Shown here in pieces: positions 61,630 to 64,000 of a stretch of DNA of 64,000 nt; position 1 is the first letter of the stretch; each line of letters begins with the position of its first letter. The notes beneath the pieces were generated by a model that saw nothing but the letters and a program-made list of their open reading frames with translations, ran no database searches and was not told where the DNA came from. Both the position numbers and the translations under genes were made by a program. Source of the DNA: Pararge aegeria (lineage: Eukaryota > Arthropoda > Insecta > Lepidoptera > Nymphalidae); the NCBI RefSeq assembly GCF_905163445.1, contig NC_053197.1, forward strand, positions 15,562,001 through 15,626,000, read 5' to 3'.

Positions 61630-62400
61630 TGGAATAGAACAGTCTTATTAAATAGATACACATACATTGTATCTCGGACACAAGTAAAGGGGGTAGCTTT
61701 CAATCGAGTCTTGTGACGGACAAGGTACAGATTGGACGTGCGCCTGCACTCGTGACTGTAAGCCAATTAATTTTAAATACTTACTACCAGCCGTGTACCG
61801 GCAATTACAGCCGGCACATGGGTAAAGTTTTGATGAAATATGACTACTAGGTTTTTGTTACTACTAGGTTTTTTAGAAATTCCCAGTTCCTTTGACGTAG
61901 AAGTGTAGATAGTGTCATGTGGCGACGCCAGATCAGAGTACAGTTGGCACAGCCTCTCTTTTTCCCGCCGATGCAGTATGAGGCAAGACATGTATTTCTT
62001 ATTTTCTACCTAATTAGTTTCCGGTAGAACAGATGTCAGAGCATGAATAAGGACGAAAAAAATCCAGTTTTAGTCTTTTCGTTAACCGAATGCTCATCAA
62101 ATTGTTTAGTGGAATGGTGCTGGCATTTATCGGCCTTCAGTTAAACTTTGTGCACACTGCACATTATATGTCATGTGGTATGTCTGAGAGCTAATATTAT
62201 CCGATCGAACTACTGCTAGCTGGAGCGGAACTAATATGGCACCGTCTGCCTCAGGGTTGGACATGTTAATTGGGTTATATCAAAACGCTACCTTAACTTC
62301 TTGTTATTGTGACAGACATTTTGTGTAAAAACATTTGGACCATATTTCCATAATATGGTAATTAATTTGTAAAAGGTACTGCACAGTTTTTTTTTAATTA
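61630..62400. other. Upstream sdt intron or 5' region, no exon recognised
   Basis: A 72-codon frame (61,773-61,991, minus) was examined as an upstream sdt exon and not accepted. No repeat family assigned. Confidence 0.4.
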
Positions 62401-62495
62401 CCCAACGAGTTAGTCTTTGACTGCAATCTCACCTGGTGGTAAGTAATGATGCAGTCTAAAATTGGGTTAACCTTTCAGAGAGTATGGCAATTTCA
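62400..62495 (-). mobile_element. SINE-D tail fragment
   Basis: TTTGACTGCAATCTCACCTG, GTGGTAAGTAATGATGCAGT, CTAAAATTGGGTTAACC, as at 33,640-33,700. Confidence 0.55.
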
Positions 62496-62639
62496 ATTTC
62501 AATTTCTTATTGAGTGAGTAATTGAGTTTCATAGTTGATGGGTTCAATATTATAATCGTGCTACAATCGCCATCGATTGGCATGAAAATATGATTTCTTA
62601 AAAATCGGTTCTACATCAATTATACGCGTAATTGTACCG

Positions 62640-62775
62640 CCATTGAAGCAAGTGATATCTTTATTGCTTAAAACGCACATAACTTTGAAAAGTTAGAGGT
62701 GCGTGCGGGGATTCGAACTCGGTCCACCGAATGTAAATTCGAAGTCTTACCCACTGGACTATCACCGCTCCTTAG
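62640..62775 (-). mobile_element. SINE-B head half
   Basis: TTGAAGCAAGTGATATCTTT, AACGCACATAACTTTGAAAA, GTGCGGGGATTCGAACTCGG, CCACTGGACTATCACCGCTC. The tRNA-like A and B boxes are intact on the minus strand. Confidence 0.75.
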
Positions 62776-62849
62776 ATATATTCCACTGGTTCGGAAATGG
62801 ATACCGAATATACAGATTGGCTGATGGGCATTTAACTACGCGCAAAATT

Positions 62850-63010
62850 AAAAATAAAACATCCACTTGCCACAAAAAGCCCCGCAAGGCTTTCGAATGC
62901 CGAAGCAACCGGCGGTCAGGGCTACAGAGTGAGGAACCTTTTGTATACCACCCTGATTCAACAAGCGAAAGCTTCTTAAGGTGGCGAAGCTTTTCGCGAG
63001 AAGACCATTG
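62850..63010 (-). pseudogene. R2-like LINE 3' fragment
   Basis: AACATCCACTTGCCACAAAA, AACCGGCGGTCAGGGCTAC, AAGCGAAAGCTTCTTAAGGT and GCGAAGCTTTTCGCGAGAAG match the end of the 24,815-25,450 remnant with deletions. Confidence 0.6.
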
Positions 63011-63059
63011 GCTTAACGTTATTATTTAATTGTTATTTTTTTTATAGTAATAATTGACT

Positions 63060-63575
63060 GACGAAGAAGATGGGAACACTTCCCAGGGCATGCAAGGAAC
63101 ACGTTTTGCAACCGCCCTCTGTCCATCAACCTTTTTTTTTTTGTCGTGGTGGAAAAGTTTTAAGCTTTATAGCTACCTCTGTCCTTTTGGGCAGGACAGA
63201 GGTTATGTGGGACTCGTTTACCCGAACTAAAAACCACCACGGCATGTCCCTCTCGTTGGCTTTATTGGACGTCCGGGGAACCCGTTGTATTCTTCCCAGA
63301 CGTCTACCAACAACCCCAACTACCACGCTAAGGAGGAGGGCATCAGGACAGCTTGACCCCCCCTCTGACAGTAGGGAGACTCATATAGGGACGGGTACTT
63401 AGTTAGTTACCCAATAACTACCCGTCGCCTCCCTGTCCATCAACCTGAGGCGTAGATATTAAACCTCATGTGCCTATGATTAAATAAGCACTCTCGCCCT
63501 TCAGACCGCAACACAGCATTGCTGCTAAGCGGCAGAAGTAAAAATGGTGTTAGTACTTGTCCGGACGGTCTCGGT
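63060..63575 (+). repeat. Dispersed repeat R3 split by a retroposon
   Basis: Left part 63,060-63,132 (CATGCAAGGAACACG, CTGTCCATCAACCT). Right part 63,433-63,575 (CTGTCCATCAACCTGAGGCG, AACCTCATGTGCCTATGATT, AAGCGGCAGAAGTAAAAATG). The insert is the feature at 63,133-63,432. Confidence 0.7.
63133..63432 (-). mobile_element. Poly(A)-tailed retroposon, 14-bp TSD
   Basis: On the minus strand it ends in a run of A (T-run at 63,133-63,141). It carries GTCCCACATAACCTCTGTCC, CCGTGGTGGTTTTTAGTTCG and CCAATAAAGCCAACG. CTGTCCATCAACCT is duplicated exactly at 63,119-63,132 and 63,433-63,446. About 300 bp; probably a 5'-truncated LINE 3' end or a SINE. Family not identified. Confidence 0.8.
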
Positions 63576-63589
63576 CACACGGTGTTTAC

Positions 63590-63785
63590 CGTTATTTACA
63601 GATCCCGTGGGAACCGTTGGTTTTCCTGGGATATAAAGTAGCTTATGTTACTCTTCGTCTTTTCAACTAACTCTTTACCAAAAATGAAATTGATTGGTTG
63701 CTTAGTTAAGTCGTGGGGGAAGGACAAACAAACAAGCAAACAAACACACTTTGACATTTATAATATTGGTAAGGATTATGCGAAA
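63590..63785 (-). mobile_element. Helitron-like H6
   Basis: ATCCCGTGGGAACCGTTGGT, AAAGTAGCTTATGTTACTC, AACAAACAAGCAAACAAACA and TTTATAATATTGGTAAGGAT are the inverse of 29,900-30,080, decayed at the CTAG end. Confidence 0.5.
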
Positions 63786-63824
63786 CTTTTAATATTTTAT
63801 TTCATTATGATGTTCTAATGTGTA

Positions 63825-63935
63825 ACGTCTACGCTATTGAATTGTGGAATGCGCTCCCACTAAATATACGTGAGGCAAGATCGCTTGAAACATTTAAAAA
63901 CGTGGTGAAAGCATATTATCTTGCACAAAAATGAC
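63825..63935 (+). pseudogene. CR1/Jockey-like LINE C-terminal fragment
   Basis: The plus frame YAIELWNALPLNIREARSLE then TFKNVVKAYYLAQK and stop is the conserved LWN.LP..IR...S...FK end of LINE ORF2 proteins. Followed by AT-rich sequence to the window edge. Confidence 0.65.
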
Positions 63936-64000
63936 GACATTTATTATACCTTGATTATGTTTATTTTTATTATCTATATGTTCATAAGTACTTATGTATG

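Noticed and set aside
61773..61991. 72-codon frame as an upstream sdt exon
   Set aside because: No convincing acceptor/donor in the phase needed to join the 61,628 acceptor, and no similarity to the PALS1 N-terminus that I can see. Not excluded as UTR.

Overview
The window is nuclear DNA from an insect, almost certainly a butterfly or moth. It is AT-rich. Protein coding is confined to short, GC-richer exons with GT/AG splice sites. The rest is dominated by repeat types typical of Lepidoptera: tRNA-headed SINEs, 5'-truncated non-LTR (LINE) 3' ends, short Helitrons ending in a hairpin plus CTAG, and hAT-like MITEs. There are no operons, bacterial signals, CRISPR arrays or authentic tRNA/rRNA genes.

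Two real genes can be read, both on the minus strand. (1) 51,968-61,628 holds eleven consecutive exons of a stardust/PALS1-type MAGUK scaffold: two L27 domains, PDZ, SH3, HOOK linker and guanylate-kinase-like domain, down to the stop codon. All exon phases join, giving 587 residues. The 5' exons lie beyond the right edge or were not recognised. (2) 39,644-43,284 holds the first three exons (about 149 residues) of a BRMS1-like/Sds3-family subunit of the Sin3-HDAC corepressor. The start codon is present. I did not find the later exons in the 39.6 kb downstream.

Layout: 1-39 kb is a gene-poor repeat field. It contains RTE-type, R2-like and CR1/Jockey-type LINE remnants, a ~1.95 kb Helitron with an internal minisatellite (8.4-10.3 kb), a long inverted repeat inserted in a SINE (11.2-11.9 kb), several perfect hairpins, and many nested insertions. 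A CpG-rich patch at 5.0-5.3 kb could be an unassigned promoter or first exon. 39.6-43.4 kb is the BRMS1-like gene. 43.4-51.9 kb is intergenic, with a clean MITE (44.8-45.3 kb) and a set of diverged direct repeats (47.2-48.6 kb). 51.9-61.6 kb is the MAGUK gene, whose introns are packed with SINE, Helitron, LINE and foldback copies, some within 25-35 bp of splice sites. 61.7-64 kb returns to repeats.

The two genes have unrelated jobs (apical polarity scaffold; chromatin repression) and are simply neighbours. I found no convincing new biological system. The most informative items are nested insertions that can be dated by target-site duplications, a foldback repeat family with at least eight copies, recurrent CTCF-like motifs, and the intimate packing of repeats around the MAGUK exons. 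Family labels such as SINE-A or FB are mine. All boundaries come from reading by eye and may be off by several bases, except splice sites, which were checked by phase arithmetic.
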